46,635 nt of DNA. It comes from Nitrospirales bacterium. GTDB lineage: Bacteria > Nitrospirota > Nitrospiria > Nitrospirales > UBA8639. Below are positions 1-10,600 of the stretch, one piece after another; the stretch's first letter is position 1, and the number at the start of each line of letters is the position of its first letter. The DNA is taken from the NCBI GenBank assembly GCA_021604105.1, contig BQIW01000028.1, positions 1 to 46,635 of the forward strand. Reading direction: 5' to 3'. A model generated the notes under the pieces. The model had not been told where the DNA came from. It made no database searches and saw only the letters and a program-made list of their open reading frames with translations. The position numbers were made by a program, and so were the translations under genes.

Positions 1-77
1 AAGAGGAACAGCCCCGCAGCTATTCTAACCCAAAATGAGAAAATTTCGGACCACAAGAAAAGCCTTCGCCAGCGGTT

Positions 78-98
78 CCCCAAGGTTTCGCCTTGGGG
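78..98. terminator. Strong hairpin, possible terminator of an upstream gene
   Basis: A perfect 8-bp stem (78-85 with 91-98) closes a 5-base loop. There is no clear T-run after it, so it may be a terminator for a gene left of the window or only a stable hairpin. The rest of 1-224 shows no coding region. Confidence 0.35.
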
Positions 99-224
99 GA
101 GTCCTTCCTAATATGGCATTATCCAAAAACAAGTCTTGAAATCCCTTTCCGAGTCACATCCCTTTTTTTGATCCGTTAAGGAGTGTATGGTGGGATATGA
201 ACGGGTGTAAAAAAGTGAGAGATT

Positions 225-1085
225 GTGACGATGGCGCGAGACCGCATACTCAAAGAAATCCAAACACTCGATCCCCAAAAGGATCATGAACGTATTGTCT
301 TTTTGTCCACCTGTTACGATTTTTCCTTCGACACGACCCGCGCTCTGGAGTTCGCCTTGTTTCGCACCTTTTGTGTGCCCAGTATTTCCGGGCTGCTGGA
401 TCGGACCGGAGAATTCGGGAAAAGGACTCAAAAACGCTATGACGACACCGACATTCTAGTCAGCGAATTGTTGGAATGGGGATACAGCAGCGAGCGAGGC
501 CTGCGGGCCATCCAACGCATAAATCAGCTACACGGACGATTCTCGATAACCAACGAAGACTTTCTGTACGTTCTTTCCACCTTTCTGTTCGAACCCATCC
601 GGTGGAACCGGCATTATGGCTGGCGACCCATGTGTGAGCAGGAACGCCTCGGTCTCTTCTACTTCTGGCGAGCCGTCGGTCAGGGCATGCAGATCCAAGA
701 AATTCCTGAGGATTACCAGACCTTTGAGCGTTTCAATGTCGAGTATGAACGGGAACGATTCCGTTTCACCCCGTCCAACCACCGTGTCGGAACCGCTACG
801 GTTGAGCTGTTTGTTGGCTGGTTTCCAAGAATGCTGGCCCCGATGGTCCGCTCGGCTATTTATGCCCTCTTGGAGCCTCCGCTCATTACGGCATTCGGCT
901 TTCCTGAACCGTCGCGATTGATGCGCCGGGCGGTGCCCTCACTCCTGAAACTGCGAGCGGGTTTATTGCGATACCTCCCACCCCGTCGGCATCCCAGGCT
1001 ACGAACGGAGATGGTTCATCCTTCACATCCTCACGGTTATGTGATCGAACAACTGGGCCCGCCGGAGGAGACAAAAGGGAAATGA
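225..1085 (+). CDS. MpaB/rubber-oxygenase family (DUF2236) protein
   Basis: A 286-residue protein resembling the MpaB/LatB (DUF2236) family, histidine- and arginine-rich alpha-helical proteins of which some are haem b oxygenases. The family signature is seen around residues 100-125: INQLHGRF followed by the TNEDFLYVLSTF stretch, then EPIRW. Several conserved arginines and histidines lie in the central half. There is no signal peptide; the 190-235 region is hydrophobic and could sit on the membrane. The substrate cannot be told from sequence. It stands alone, 115 bases before the lipoprotein methyltransferase on the same strand. The start at 225 is the ORF's first; a second ATG two codons later is possible. 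Confidence 0.75.
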   Translation: MTMARDRILKEIQTLDPQKDHERIVFLSTCYDFSFDTTRALEFALFRTFCVPSISGLLDRTGEFGKRTQKRYDDTDILVSELLEWGYSSERGLRAIQRINQLHGRFSITNEDFLYVLSTFLFEPIRWNRHYGWRPMCEQERLGLFYFWRAVGQGMQIQEIPEDYQTFERFNVEYERERFRFTPSNHRVGTATVELFVGWFPRMLAPMVRSAIYALLEPPLITAFGFPEPSRLMRRAVPSLLKLRAGLLRYLPPRRHPRLRTEMVHPSHPHGYVIEQLGPPEETKGK

Positions 1086-1200
1086 AGATAGGAGAGCTGG
1101 ACTGCCTATCTCTTATCCTCCTTGTAGCGTGACCACGCATATACCATAAAATAACAGTTCTTCTCATAGGCCCTTTCGTTCACAAATGGGAGATTCAATC

Positions 1201-1893
1201 ATGAACATAGAGTCCATTATTTCATTCACACGACATTCTCGCCTGGGGCTTTGGTGCCTCCTGTTGGCGTTTCTCCTTACCGGTCTGACTACCAGCTGTT
1301 CACATCAACCATGGGACATCGACACTTACATCCAGAATCTTGAACGGCCTGAACGGGATGAATACCAACAGCCGGAAAAGGTTGTCGAAGCGTTGAACAT
1401 CACGCCCGGTATGGTGGTGGCTGATGTGGGAACAGGCTCAGGGTACTTTACCCGCCGATTTGCCAAAACAGTTGGAGAGACAGGACAGGTGCTGGCCGTG
1501 GATATCGAGCAGAAAATGCTGGACTACAACAAACAGGAATTGGAGAAACTCGGGATGGCCAACCGAGCCATATTCATTCTGGCTAAACGGGACGATCCGT
1601 CACTTTCCGAAAACAGTGTGGACCTGGTCTTTTTATGCAATGCGTATCATCACGTCGAACATCATGTGGATTACTGGGCCAAAATCAAATCCGCGCTCAA
1701 ACCCGATGGACGGGTTGTCATCATCGATTTCTACCACGATGAGCGGTCCGGCAAACTCAGCTTCTCCAAACACCATCTGGTTCCCAGAGAACGCGTCATT
1801 GAGAACATGGAGAAAGTGGGACTCACTTTGTCAAAGGAGCACACCTTCCTCCCCCGCCAATATTTTTTTGAATTTGTGAAAAACACAGTTTGA
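1201..1893 (+). CDS. Lipoprotein-anchored class I SAM-dependent methyltransferase
   Basis: A 230-residue protein. Residues 1-33 form a lipoprotein signal with a hydrophobic core and a TTSC lipobox (Cys33). The rest is a Rossmann-fold methyltransferase: motif I is VGTGSGYF with an acidic end of strand 2 (AVDIE), followed by a DLVFLCNAYHH motif-IV-like stretch and VVIIDFYHDE near the end. The fold transfers a methyl group from S-adenosylmethionine; the acceptor is unknown. An exported SAM enzyme is odd, because SAM is cytoplasmic, but the combination is known among COG2226-like environmental proteins. I chose the ATG at 1201 over 1186 because a GGGAG sits about 8 bases before it. Confidence 0.75.
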   Translation: MNIESIISFTRHSRLGLWCLLLAFLLTGLTTSCSHQPWDIDTYIQNLERPERDEYQQPEKVVEALNITPGMVVADVGTGSGYFTRRFAKTVGETGQVLAVDIEQKMLDYNKQELEKLGMANRAIFILAKRDDPSLSENSVDLVFLCNAYHHVEHHVDYWAKIKSALKPDGRVVIIDFYHDERSGKLSFSKHHLVPRERVIENMEKVGLTLSKEHTFLPRQYFFEFVKNTV

Positions 1894-2165
1894 AAGTAGG
1901 ATTATAGTGAACTGAATTCTCCCTTTGATGAAACGTAATCCATTAGGGCTGAATTCGTAAAAGGTCGCATCTCACAGATCAGGAAGCATGCAAGGTTTGT
2001 CCGTTTTTGAACATTGCCGGCTACCGGAAATCAAATAGATCCTGTTTTTCGGAACTATTGTGAAGTAAAATTTCCCAAAAGATCGGGAGATACGAGGAAA
2101 CTATGCCAGTCGGTAATTATTTAATATTTAACTGTGTTTTCAGCTTGTATAGAAGATTGGTTCGC

Positions 2166-3050
2166 TCATTCTGTTTCACTGCCCACCATTAACCATTCTG
2201 GTGTAGCAAGCTGATTGGCTGGAATGCCCTTGGAAATCAAAAATTCGCGAACTTGCAGTGTTTCTTTCAAGCGCCTGTATTGAAGTTCCGTTGCTATCGC
2301 AGCATTCCAAATGGCAACAATCAGGGAAGGGTGATTATAAAATTCACAGACCATTTGGGGAAGAAGTTCTCCTGTGCCTAAGTTGGATGCCTTGCGTAAT
2401 AAATCCAACAGATCACGTGCGTTGATCTGCTCAGAGAGATCAATTGAAGCTGTTGTTAATATCTGTTCGGCTGGGGAACACCCTTGGGGTGACCACATGG
2501 GACTCCTGACATCCAGCAAGATTTTTTTAATGCCCTCGCCTACCCCGTCGGGGAAAATTTTTCTGATGCCTTCCTCCTCCTTTAAGGCCATCTCCGCGCC
2601 TTGTCCCATCCCGGCGCCAACAATTTCCAAAAGCTCTTGATTCAGCCGTTTACGGTCATCTTCCTCACCAAAACGGTCATTTTTTAGCTTCAACAGACAG
2701 GCGTGGTATTCTTGATCAAGGCCAAGGTCACGGGCTTTTTGTATCCATTTTTTTAATAGATTTTCTTCTTTCACTCGCAAATTACGATCTGACTCATTAC
2801 CCCTAAAATGGAACCATCCCCCGATAACGCCGATTAGCTTCTTGAACACTTCCACAGTCAGAATTTTCTTAGGAGGAACATCAGGAATATCCTGTTCAAT
2901 GAAGTGATCATACAAGATGTGTATTTCCTTCGCTCTCTCAACGCAGGCTTCTTGATCTCTGCGTAACGCCACTGAACCAGCTTTTTCTAAATGCAAGTCA
3001 TACTGTTGTGAAAGCGTAATCAGGACTTCCCGAACAATTTCGTCTTTTGG
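2166..3050 (-). pseudogene. C-terminal part of broken KAP NTPase gene
   Basis: Coding sequence continuing in the same frame directly after the TAG stop of the preceding segment. Codons from the stop onward (QTQKPKDEIVREVL...) read open for about 295 codons to 2166. The only usual start codons are TTG/CTG types (for example TTG at 2996), and I see no convincing ribosome site. The sequence is charged and helical, with no motif I recognise. The simplest reading is that it was the C-terminal region of one KAP-type protein and was separated by a nonsense change. A small independent gene cannot be excluded. Confidence 0.5.
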
Positions 3051-3062
3051 TTTTTGGGTCTG

Positions 3063-4157
3063 CTAAGCCTGTTGCTCAAAAAAAGTGAATAGTTCTGAAA
3101 AAATGTTGTTTGTTGACCAAGCTTCCCAAAAACTATCGAACTCTGCCCACGTCAATGTTTCAGGCTGTTTCAACAGTTTTAAGGCATATGTAATCTGGTA
3201 TTGGCCGTAAATGCCATAGGAATCTCGCCAGGCTTCACATAGCCGAATTAACCGTTCACGTTTTGCCTCCGGTTTTACTCCTGCGTTGTCCAAAAGTATC
3301 TTGATCCTTTCTTCCTCTTTGGTCTTCGCTGTTGCTTTATCACTTTCCACGCCTGCTGAAATCCATGGATGAGAACCTGAATTGTCATCTGTTTTATCCC
3401 CAAAAGTATCTTTCGCATATATATCAAGAAAAAGTTCGGATTCCAGTTTTATCATTTCGGCAAAGAGGAGCGCCTTCCAGTCTATTTCTCCCTCCCTGTG
3501 CCGTGCGGCTTCCGCTTCAAAAACCCGCATGCCCCTTACCAGAGCCTTCAACCTTCTTGGGTTGGTTGGCAAGTGAGAGTCCAAACCATCCAATGTGTCT
3601 GCTGGGATAAATGGGCAATTGGATTGCATTTCTCCTTTGAAAAATGTTGCGACTTGACCACTCGTGGCTTTATCTAAGTGAACGCGAAAATCCAAAATTT
3701 TCTCTAAAAAGTTCTCACCAAACCCTGGGGATTTGTTGTAATCTGCGAGAGCATCAGAAACAATTTTGTGATCAAACGGGAGTAAAAAAGAAAATCCTTC
3801 CAAGTCCAGCACGTCCCTTAAAGTCATCAAAAGCCCTGGGATCAGAGACGGATCCACCCTGTCGAGGTCATCAAGAATGACAATAAACCGTTTGCCTTTT
3901 ATGTCTTCATAAAGGCGTTGAACGTCCTGGGCATTCATTTTTGCCAGAGACTGAACAATGCGTATTCCCGATTCACCAATTTGATGAATTCGGCTAATAT
4001 CTTCTACCCAGTCTTTATTCGTTAATGCCGCAACCATGTGTTTTATTGTTTTGGGCGAAAAAAATGATGTTTTATCTGTGACATCGTAATCTTTTAAAGC
4101 CTCTGTCAATGGGTATAAAACCCAACCCATAATTGTGCATCTGTTCTTGCAGACCAT
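3063..4157 (-). pseudogene. KAP P-loop NTPase, middle segment with Walker B
   Basis: A 364-codon open frame containing the Walker B region of a KAP-family NTPase (FIVILDDLDRVDP), an NPRRLKALV motif about 100 residues later, and a charged helical tail. Its apparent first codons (MVCKNRC...) are an out-of-frame reading of the upstream segment. The true protein enters this frame near 4117-4120, where a run of four T on the coding strand would need one more base to join ...LWVGF to YPLTEALKDY. KAP NTPases are membrane-linked or defence-associated ATPases (Kidins220/PifA type). The frame ends in TAG at 3063-3065, with coding-like sequence continuing in frame beyond it. Confidence 0.7.
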
Positions 4158-4462
4158 GGACTAAACCAAACAGGAATATGCCCATCTTTCTTAGCTTGCT
4201 TTGCAATCCATCGGCATACGGTGGTTTTTCCTTCTCCCCATGGTGCAAGAAGGCCAACACGTACAGACCACTCAGGTTCGAGATTAGTCAGATATGGATA
4301 GATTTGATTTATGAACCGTTTTCTATTTAGTTGATCATCATCAGGGTTTGTTAAGGGATTATCAAACCCACTTTTGTGCAAGGTTTCATTGCCATGAGGG
4401 AATTCTTTTTTGCTTAAAAATGCAAAAAAATTGTCCCGTTTATTTTGATACATGTTTGACAT
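4106..4462 (-). pseudogene. KAP P-loop NTPase, N-terminal segment with Walker A
   Basis: 118 codons from ATG at 4462. Residues 73-80 (APWGEGKT) are the Walker A motif, followed by a VWFSPWSA stretch typical of KAP proteins, where an F.PW motif follows the P-loop. The frame stops just after LWVGFYTH, while the protein clearly continues in another frame to give Walker B. A functional ATPase needs both halves, so this copy is inactive unless the frameshift is a sequencing error or is suppressed. hipBA lies upstream, also on the minus strand. Confidence 0.7.
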
Positions 4463-4599
4463 TTTTTCCGAAAATTCTTAAGGGATGAATTAGCCTGTTT
4501 GCCAGCTAGAAAAATTCCAGAATTTCTTATAAATGAGTACAGATTACCTGGCTTTAACTTTTTTAAAACTGAGAGCATTCCTCAACGACCTGAAACTTC

Positions 4600-5808
4600 T
4601 TAAATCATCATCGATCTCATGTGCTCATCGATAGTCTTTTCAATGTCAGACGGCAGGGCATAATAGGCCTTGTTTTTGATCCAGGTCTTCCGCGTTTTTT
4701 CTGCTGTTTCCCGCGCGGTATCTAGAACTAATTTTTTCGGCAACCCGGCCTTTTCCGCCAGCTTCTTGAAAAGCCGTACATTGCACCGCTTCATATCTTT
4801 TGTATCCACGAAGGTCAGTGCCAGCCGATCATTCGGAATATATGGAATGGTGGAAACCATATCGTAAGCTGGAGACAGGGCGGGCGTCCGGCCATCGCGG
4901 TACATGAAAGACCAGTTCTTCAAATGCATATCGCCATTGCCGGTCAGAATGGTATAGGACAGACGGCGGATAAATTCCCGCAAACCTTCTTCGCCCGTCA
5001 ACGTCCAGACCATGCCCGCGATATTGGTAAAACTGACGCCCTCATATTTTTTCTCCGGAAAAATGCTGTAGACCTGCGCAAAATCCTCGATATGGATGCG
5101 CTTGCCATCCTCCGTTCGATCAAAACGTTTGGCCGCCAGGGCCTGTGTGCCGCGCAACTTCCCAAAATCCGGCAAACCGGCAATGCCGGATAAGGGGACC
5201 AGCTTTGTTTCCGGCACCGCAATACCGATTTCTCCTGCCATATGCATCATGGCATATTCGTTCTCCGGTATCTTGTCATACACCGGGGATGGCAATTTGA
5301 CGATCCAGTTGCCACCCATGCCGCTGGCCGGGATAGTCAGGCCGCCATCGCGCGCCATCAGCGCGGAGAATTTCAGCTGGACGCCAGCCAAAGAAAACCG
5401 TAATGGCTGTTCCCCTTCCTTTTTTTCCGAGAGGCCCTCTTCCTCTTTTTTGAGAGGCATGGCAAACCCTTCGGCCGGTTTGGCGATCACTGCGCCTGGT
5501 AAATCTTCTCCAAGAAGGTACAGAAGATGAAATTCATGCGTCGGCTTGATATCACCCCGTGCGGCTAGATACTCCCGCAACTGACCTTCCGGCAGGAGAT
5601 TGGAAAAAAAGGGCGGTGCCTTTCCGCTATACGTTTTGGTGGAGGTGAGCAATTCTCCGTCTGGCGAATAATAAGACTGGCTTAAAACGGGATGGGACGG
5701 ATCGGCAGCATAGGATTCATCAAAGGAGAATAAAATCCGGCCATCAGGCAGCAGAGTTAAAACACCTATCCGACGGTGATGTAAAAAAATATCAAGAACC
5801 GCGGTCAT
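4600..5808 (-). CDS. hipA: HipA-type serine/threonine kinase toxin
   Basis: A 402-residue HipA-family toxin kinase. In E. coli, HipA phosphorylates glutamyl-tRNA synthetase and triggers persistence; the target here may differ. An N-terminal HipA_N subdomain (about 1-105) has the PPFFSNLLPEG motif. The kinase core has SLAGVQLKFSA (about 138-148) and the catalytic/metal segment GNGDMHLKNWSF (about 290), which carries the N-x-D-x-H-x-K-N pattern, followed by SPAYDMV as the DFG-like segment. Length is close to the family norm (about 400-440). The start overlaps the hipB stop by four bases (ATGA), so the genes are translationally coupled, antitoxin first. It looks intact. Confidence 0.92.
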   Translation of the reverse strand: MTAVLDIFLHHRRIGVLTLLPDGRILFSFDESYAADPSHPVLSQSYYSPDGELLTSTKTYSGKAPPFFSNLLPEGQLREYLAARGDIKPTHEFHLLYLLGEDLPGAVIAKPAEGFAMPLKKEEEGLSEKKEGEQPLRFSLAGVQLKFSALMARDGGLTIPASGMGGNWIVKLPSPVYDKIPENEYAMMHMAGEIGIAVPETKLVPLSGIAGLPDFGKLRGTQALAAKRFDRTEDGKRIHIEDFAQVYSIFPEKKYEGVSFTNIAGMVWTLTGEEGLREFIRRLSYTILTGNGDMHLKNWSFMYRDGRTPALSPAYDMVSTIPYIPNDRLALTFVDTKDMKRCNVRLFKKLAEKAGLPKKLVLDTARETAEKTRKTWIKNKAYYALPSDIEKTIDEHMRSMMI

Positions 5809-6104
5809 GCCAGTTCCTCTTCTTCATTTTCCGTTAAGGTATCCGTCTGCCAGGCTGGTTTTCGGTCTTCCTTACGGCCGGTTATGATCGACCGGACAGC
5901 CGGAGTTAAAATACGCGGGATCAGCATGGGCTCCAGATCAAGCAGACGAGCCATTTCCTGGAAGCTGGAAACGCGCAGATCAACGTGCCCTGCTTCGATC
6001 TGCGAGATATGGCTCTGGGGCAATCCCATCTTTTTGCCCAGCTCTGCCTGCGTCAGTCCCTTAGCTTGACGAGCTTTCTTCAATATTTTTTGGATTTCTT
6101 CCAT
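5805..6104 (-). CDS. hipB: HipB-type HTH antitoxin
   Basis: A 99-residue XRE/Cro-type repressor. The helix-turn-helix spans about 8-60 (ARQAKGLTQAELGKKMGLPQ then SHISQIEAG). The acidic tail (TENEEEELA) is likely flexible and may reach the toxin. HipB binds DNA, represses its own operon and neutralises HipA. It is first in the operon, and its stop overlaps the hipA start by four bases. A 22-bp perfect palindrome 29 bases upstream is the likely operator. Confidence 0.9.
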   Translation of the reverse strand: MEEIQKILKKARQAKGLTQAELGKKMGLPQSHISQIEAGHVDLRVSSFQEMARLLDLEPMLIPRILTPAVRSIITGRKEDRKPAWQTDTLTENEEEELA

Positions 6105-6132
6105 AAATGAATATATGGTCTCACCTGATCAT

Positions 6133-6154
6133 TTTATATGTTATAACATATAAA
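6133..6154. promoter_or_regulatory. Probable HipB operator (22-bp perfect palindrome)
   Basis: Bases 6133-6154 read identically on both strands (arms TTTATATGTTA and its complement) with no spacer. The site is in an AT-rich stretch directly upstream of hipB, where HipB-family repressors bind inverted repeats. The role is inferred from position and symmetry. Confidence 0.7.
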
Positions 6155-6311
6155 CAAAAAATAAAATATAGCTTTACATATATTTAAATTTATCGATTTT
6201 AAATACTCTCGCGATTTTCAATTTTCCCTTTACATAACAAGCATTAAGGTTTTGGCCAATTTATTCCATCTGCTTAAACCAGAATTCTGCAGTTGAATTC
6301 CAAAAAAATCT

Positions 6312-6836
6312 TTGAAATTCAGTGCATTTTGGCAACTCTTGAAATTTGTAAAAACCCTAGCTGCGGAATTCGGGTTACAAGGACGCGATACCCCAACCCA
6401 GGATCAGAAAACTGTTCTGAAGGACCAAATCTTCTTCTGGCTTATTGGCGCGACGGACGGGCACGCCAAAAATTTCAGCATTTTTCTCAGTCCAGGTGGC
6501 AGTTACCACCTGACGCCCCTGTATGACATCCTCACCGCTCAGCCAAGCTTCGAAGTGCGTCAAATTGAAAGCAAGCAAATGAAGCTGGCCATGTCGGTCG
6601 GAACCAAACGGCACTATCGAACCGGCGACATTCTCGGGCAGCATTTTATTCAGACCGTGGAAGGGGCGGGGCTACCTAAAAAATTCGCCCTTGAGACTAT
6701 TGAGAAAATGGCTGATACCGCCGGGCAGGCATTGGAAGCCATCGAACGCGTCCTACCGGCGGATTTCCCCGACGTCATTCACCGGGCGGTCAAAGTCGGC
6801 ATGACCAACTGTCTGTCCAAGCTGCGTGTTACGTAA
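6312..6836 (+). pseudogene. Truncated second hipA (C-lobe only)
   Basis: A 174-codon frame matching only the C-terminal kinase lobe of a HipA protein of a different subfamily from the neighbour. FFWLIGATDGHAKNFSIFL has the D-G-H-A-K-N catalytic pattern, followed by TPLYDILTA as the metal-binding segment. The N-terminal ~250 residues, including the ATP-binding P-loop region, are absent. An in-frame stop precedes 6300 and the apparent TTG start lies in non-family sequence. It is on the opposite strand to hipBA with no cognate antitoxin. It is most likely a remnant of a second, inactivated module. Confidence 0.75.
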
Positions 6837-6873
6837 TTTGTGAGGGGAGGGGAGGTGCGTTGGAATCGACCGG

Positions 6874-7299
6874 CTATTCGGCCCGGTTTTTCATGGGTAG
6901 GCCTCGCTGTTTCCAGCCTGACATGTGACCGTCCAGGTACACAATATTTTTATACCCCACCGTCCAGAGAGAGAATTTGCCGATCCACGCTCTCGGGCCA
7001 TGCTCGCAATAGACGACAATCGGGTCCCTCGGTGTGGCGTTGGTCTCCTTATGACGGCTCCAGATGGCGTAAAAAGGCAGATGCACAGCGCCCGGCACAT
7101 GCCCGGCATCGTATTCACTTTGCGAGCGGACATCCACGATCACCGGAGCCGTCTGTGTTTCAATTGAGGCTAACAGTTGCTCGGGGGTCATATCGGACAA
7201 GCCTTTCTCCGAACATGCGACAAGAAGGGTAAACACGACCAAACCGAAGCACCAATGCAAGACGGTGTCAAAATATGGAGAAAAGGTCAAACCCGTCAT
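6874..7299 (-). CDS. Rhodanese-domain lipoprotein
   Basis: A 141-residue protein using the ATG at 7299. Residues 10-29 are a hydrophobic signal ending in LLVAC (lipobox Cys29), so it is probably anchored in the periplasm. A single rhodanese domain follows: VDVRSQSEYDAGHVPGA, the classic CH2A-like entry, and the active-site loop CEHGPR with Cys98. Rhodanese domains carry a persulfide on this cysteine and transfer sulfur. The reading frame extends upstream to 7509, but that part looks non-coding and would bury the signal peptide. No strong ribosome site precedes 7299, so the start is likely but not proven. Confidence 0.8.
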   Translation of the reverse strand: MTGLTFSPYFDTVLHWCFGLVVFTLLVACSEKGLSDMTPEQLLASIETQTAPVIVDVRSQSEYDAGHVPGAVHLPFYAIWSRHKETNATPRDPIVVYCEHGPRAWIGKFSLWTVGYKNIVYLDGHMSGWKQRGLPMKNRAE

Positions 7300-7603
7300 G
7301 AAATTGGAGGTTGGTTTCCAAACTTTCGGAGTCAACAATTCTCCGCAAGGCTGACCGAGATGACTCCGCGTGATCCACTCATCACTAAAATTTGCCTCGT
7401 GCCTTTCCGTCACTCTGTGAGCGGGATTGCCGCCTACAATGGCCCGATTGCCCATACATGTAGGGTGATCCCTAAGTTGGAGCCAGCACCACTGCTCCCT
7501 GGTAAGCATGCATTGAAAAAAAACCTCTTTGGTCCCTTATTCGTAATATCCTATTCTGGGTAAAGCAAGCGGGACTCACTTCAGGGTGATGCATTGGTCT
7601 AAG
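7300..7603. other. Gene-free stretch
   Basis: About 300 bases between the rhodanese start and the end of the giant-protein gene. I see no convincing gene, hairpin-plus-T terminator or repeat here. It presumably holds the rhodanese promoter. Confidence 0.4.
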
Positions 7604-10600
7604 TTATGTCGTGGACGAATCCGAATCCACACTCGCAATGGTCGTCACCAACGTGCCAAAATCACAAATCGCCGCAAGAGCTAACAGAAAGCCTACCGAA
7701 ATGCCCTCGGTTGCGTCCTTCAGCGGTAGAAGCCACGCACAGCTCGTGGGGATTGGCGCCATGATATTACCAACCTCGGTCCATCCGTTTTGATAGCTTG
7801 CGTCCTTCGCTTGTTCGACCGTGGCCCAAATACCCGTTGCCAGGAGCCCCGTCCCTGCAACGCTCAGTGTAATGGGCCCAACGACGGGCGCATATTTACA
7901 GTTCGCCTTCACCGATGAATAGATTGTAAACGCCAGATCGAGAGCGACTGGGACGAACCCGGCCCCCCAGTACGTCACGGTTGCCGTGTCTGCTTTCGAC
8001 CAATCGGATGGTGACTTCTCCAGCACCTGATAAGGCACGGTGAACCCTTGAAACATCAGCGTCAGGACAATACCTGACCACGAAAGGAAGGTGGCGATGG
8101 GATCTTCCTCACCTTCGGATAGAGCAGCGAGACCATCGTTGGCGAGATCATCAGCCGTGTACAGAAAATATGAGATGCCGGCGAGGAGCAACATGACCTC
8201 CTGGAGCGACGTGAGTTCTGTTGTGGTAAGCCCACCCGTGGGCGGTGCCTCTGTGTCCCCCGTTGCGAAGGACGGCCAAGGTATAGGAGAAGATGTAATG
8301 GTACTGACCTGGGTGCTGGTAAAAGGAGGACTGGGCTTGCCAGGATCACTCTTGGTCCCAAATAACAATTTATAGAGGATGGTGGCCGGCACCGCAAGGA
8401 TCAGACTGAGCACATCCAAGATGGTCAGGTTGTCCCCCGGATTCTCAGGTGTGCCGGTAATCACATACTTGTACAACCACGAGAGAATGGGAATGTCGAT
8501 AGTCTTGTTCAGCGCTGCCTGAAGAGTGGAGATTGCCGTGCCCAGCAGATCCAGCAGCGCAACAAGAATATCTTCGACCACATCCAACACGAACACCACA
8601 ACATCCTCTGCGGCCTGAAGGAAGGCCAGCATCGCGACATCAAAGAACGCTTTCGGATTGCTCGTCTGAATTTGCAAGAAGTTCTGAAGCGATTGAGTCT
8701 TGGCTTGGAATTCCGAGGCTTGGGCCTGAACCAAGTTATAGAGACTATCGAACGGACTCGTGTCTGCCAGAGGCGGCAACGCCGCAGCCAGGCTTGAGGT
8801 GGTCGCAAAGTGATGCTGCGCCTTGGAAGAGACGTAATGACAACGTGCGGCGTGGGCATGAAAGGTGTCATGGTACGCCTTCCCCTGCAGTACGGTTGAC
8901 GAGCCGCCCTTTTGCTTGCCGGCGTACTGGTTGAAAGACAGGCCGGATTCAAAGACCTCTTCCGCATTCGCAAAGGCACTCTGAATCTCACCTTGGAGCG
9001 CAGCGAACTTTTCCTTTATGAGGCTCACCGCATCCTGATCGCTTGTCTGCAGGTTCGTCATGACGGAATTGATGTAATACTTGATCACGGTATGCGTATT
9101 CAGGATATCGGACCACTCAAACAGTTCCCGCAGAAAGGTTATCACTTCCTTGATGACATGAATGGCTTTCTTGATGTAATTGACCAGGACTTCTAAAAAG
9201 TCGCCGATGTCGTCAACGGTCTGAAGAACAAATTTTTTAACGGCGTTGCCAACAGTAATGATCACATTCACCACATCGTTTTCGACCGTGTGAAGAATAT
9301 GCACGATATCCCTGAACACATGTTTAAAGAAATTTGCCACATCTCCCCAAATACCGGAAAAAGAAAAGTCAGCCTCAAGATCTACGTGAGACCGTATACG
9401 ATCCTGTGCCTCCTCCAGGGAAAGCGGTCGGATTCTCGCCCCGCCCTCCGCGGTAAAGTCGAGTTCCCAATGCGGCATGTCAAGTTGGCTCACATCGAAA
9501 TGCGCCGACGGTGCAGTTCTTTTCTGAAGCATCAACTGTCCTGCCGTTCGGACCGTCGAAGCGACGGTCTCAGCATCCGGATAGCCAGACGGCAGGACCC
9601 CGGCATTTTCAAGAGAGGCCCCGTTGACGGGAAGACTGGGATCCTGCCCTGCCAGACGGCTGAGGGTGCCCTCGTCGGCCGGACACGCTTTCCACTCGCC
9701 TGAGGACATGAAGTCGGGCACGTTGATACTTAACACCGGCGCGGTCAGCGTCACAGCCCGTATGGCGACGGTTAGCTTGCCCTGTGTGTTGGTGACGATC
9801 TGTGCCGACTCCTTCGGACTGATATGGTAGGACAATTCGTTGGCGATAATGACTGCGGGGCGGTCCGCCTTGATGTTCATAACCACAGAGTGCACCGGGC
9901 TACCATACTGATCGACAGCAACAATTTCTGTCCTGTACGTGCTTACCATCTGGGGTGCCTGGGCGGGCGGGGTGGGACCGTCCAACTGCTGTACGAACCA
10001 CGATCCATAGGTCACACTCGTCCCATCGGGCACTAACTTTTGGCTTAAGTGTTGGACGTCTTCAGTGAGGCTAACATCGAACACCTCCGGACCAAGCGGC
10101 ATGACGGTGGGACATGCAATAACTTTTAACGCGTTACCCAGCGGGACCCAGTTCTGGTTGAAGACGGGGTTGCCGGATGACCCTGTCGCGGTTTGCCGCA
10201 GCAACCAGAGCTGACCCTGAAGATCAAGCGCGAACACCATGTAGCGGTTTTCACTATCAACCCCAAGGGCCACAGACTGTACGCCTGTCGGTGCCGTTCC
10301 CGTGGCAAGCAAATCCAAGGTCGCGGGTGCCCCGGCGGAAAAATCTCCAACGTAGAATAATTGATTGTTGTTGGTACGCACCAGAAAGGCGCTTTGCCCC
10401 GCTGTCGCCGGCAGACCATGGAACCGGGTAATTGTTAACGGACCCGTCGCGAGAGGAAAATTCTGCCATTGTGAGTTGGCCGCCCACTGAAACACCCCAC
10501 TCACAATTGAACCGCACCGGTAATTGACCGTCGTCCCCTGCGCAGAGGTTACCGGCTGCAATATGGTCAATTGGGTCGACTGCAGTCCAATCACGACCAG

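Noticed and set aside
3063-3065. TAG in the KAP gene as a recoded codon (pyrrolysine or readthrough)
   Set aside because: No recoding genes or signals are seen, other genes in the window end normally in TAG, and the same gene also has a frameshift, so decay is simpler.
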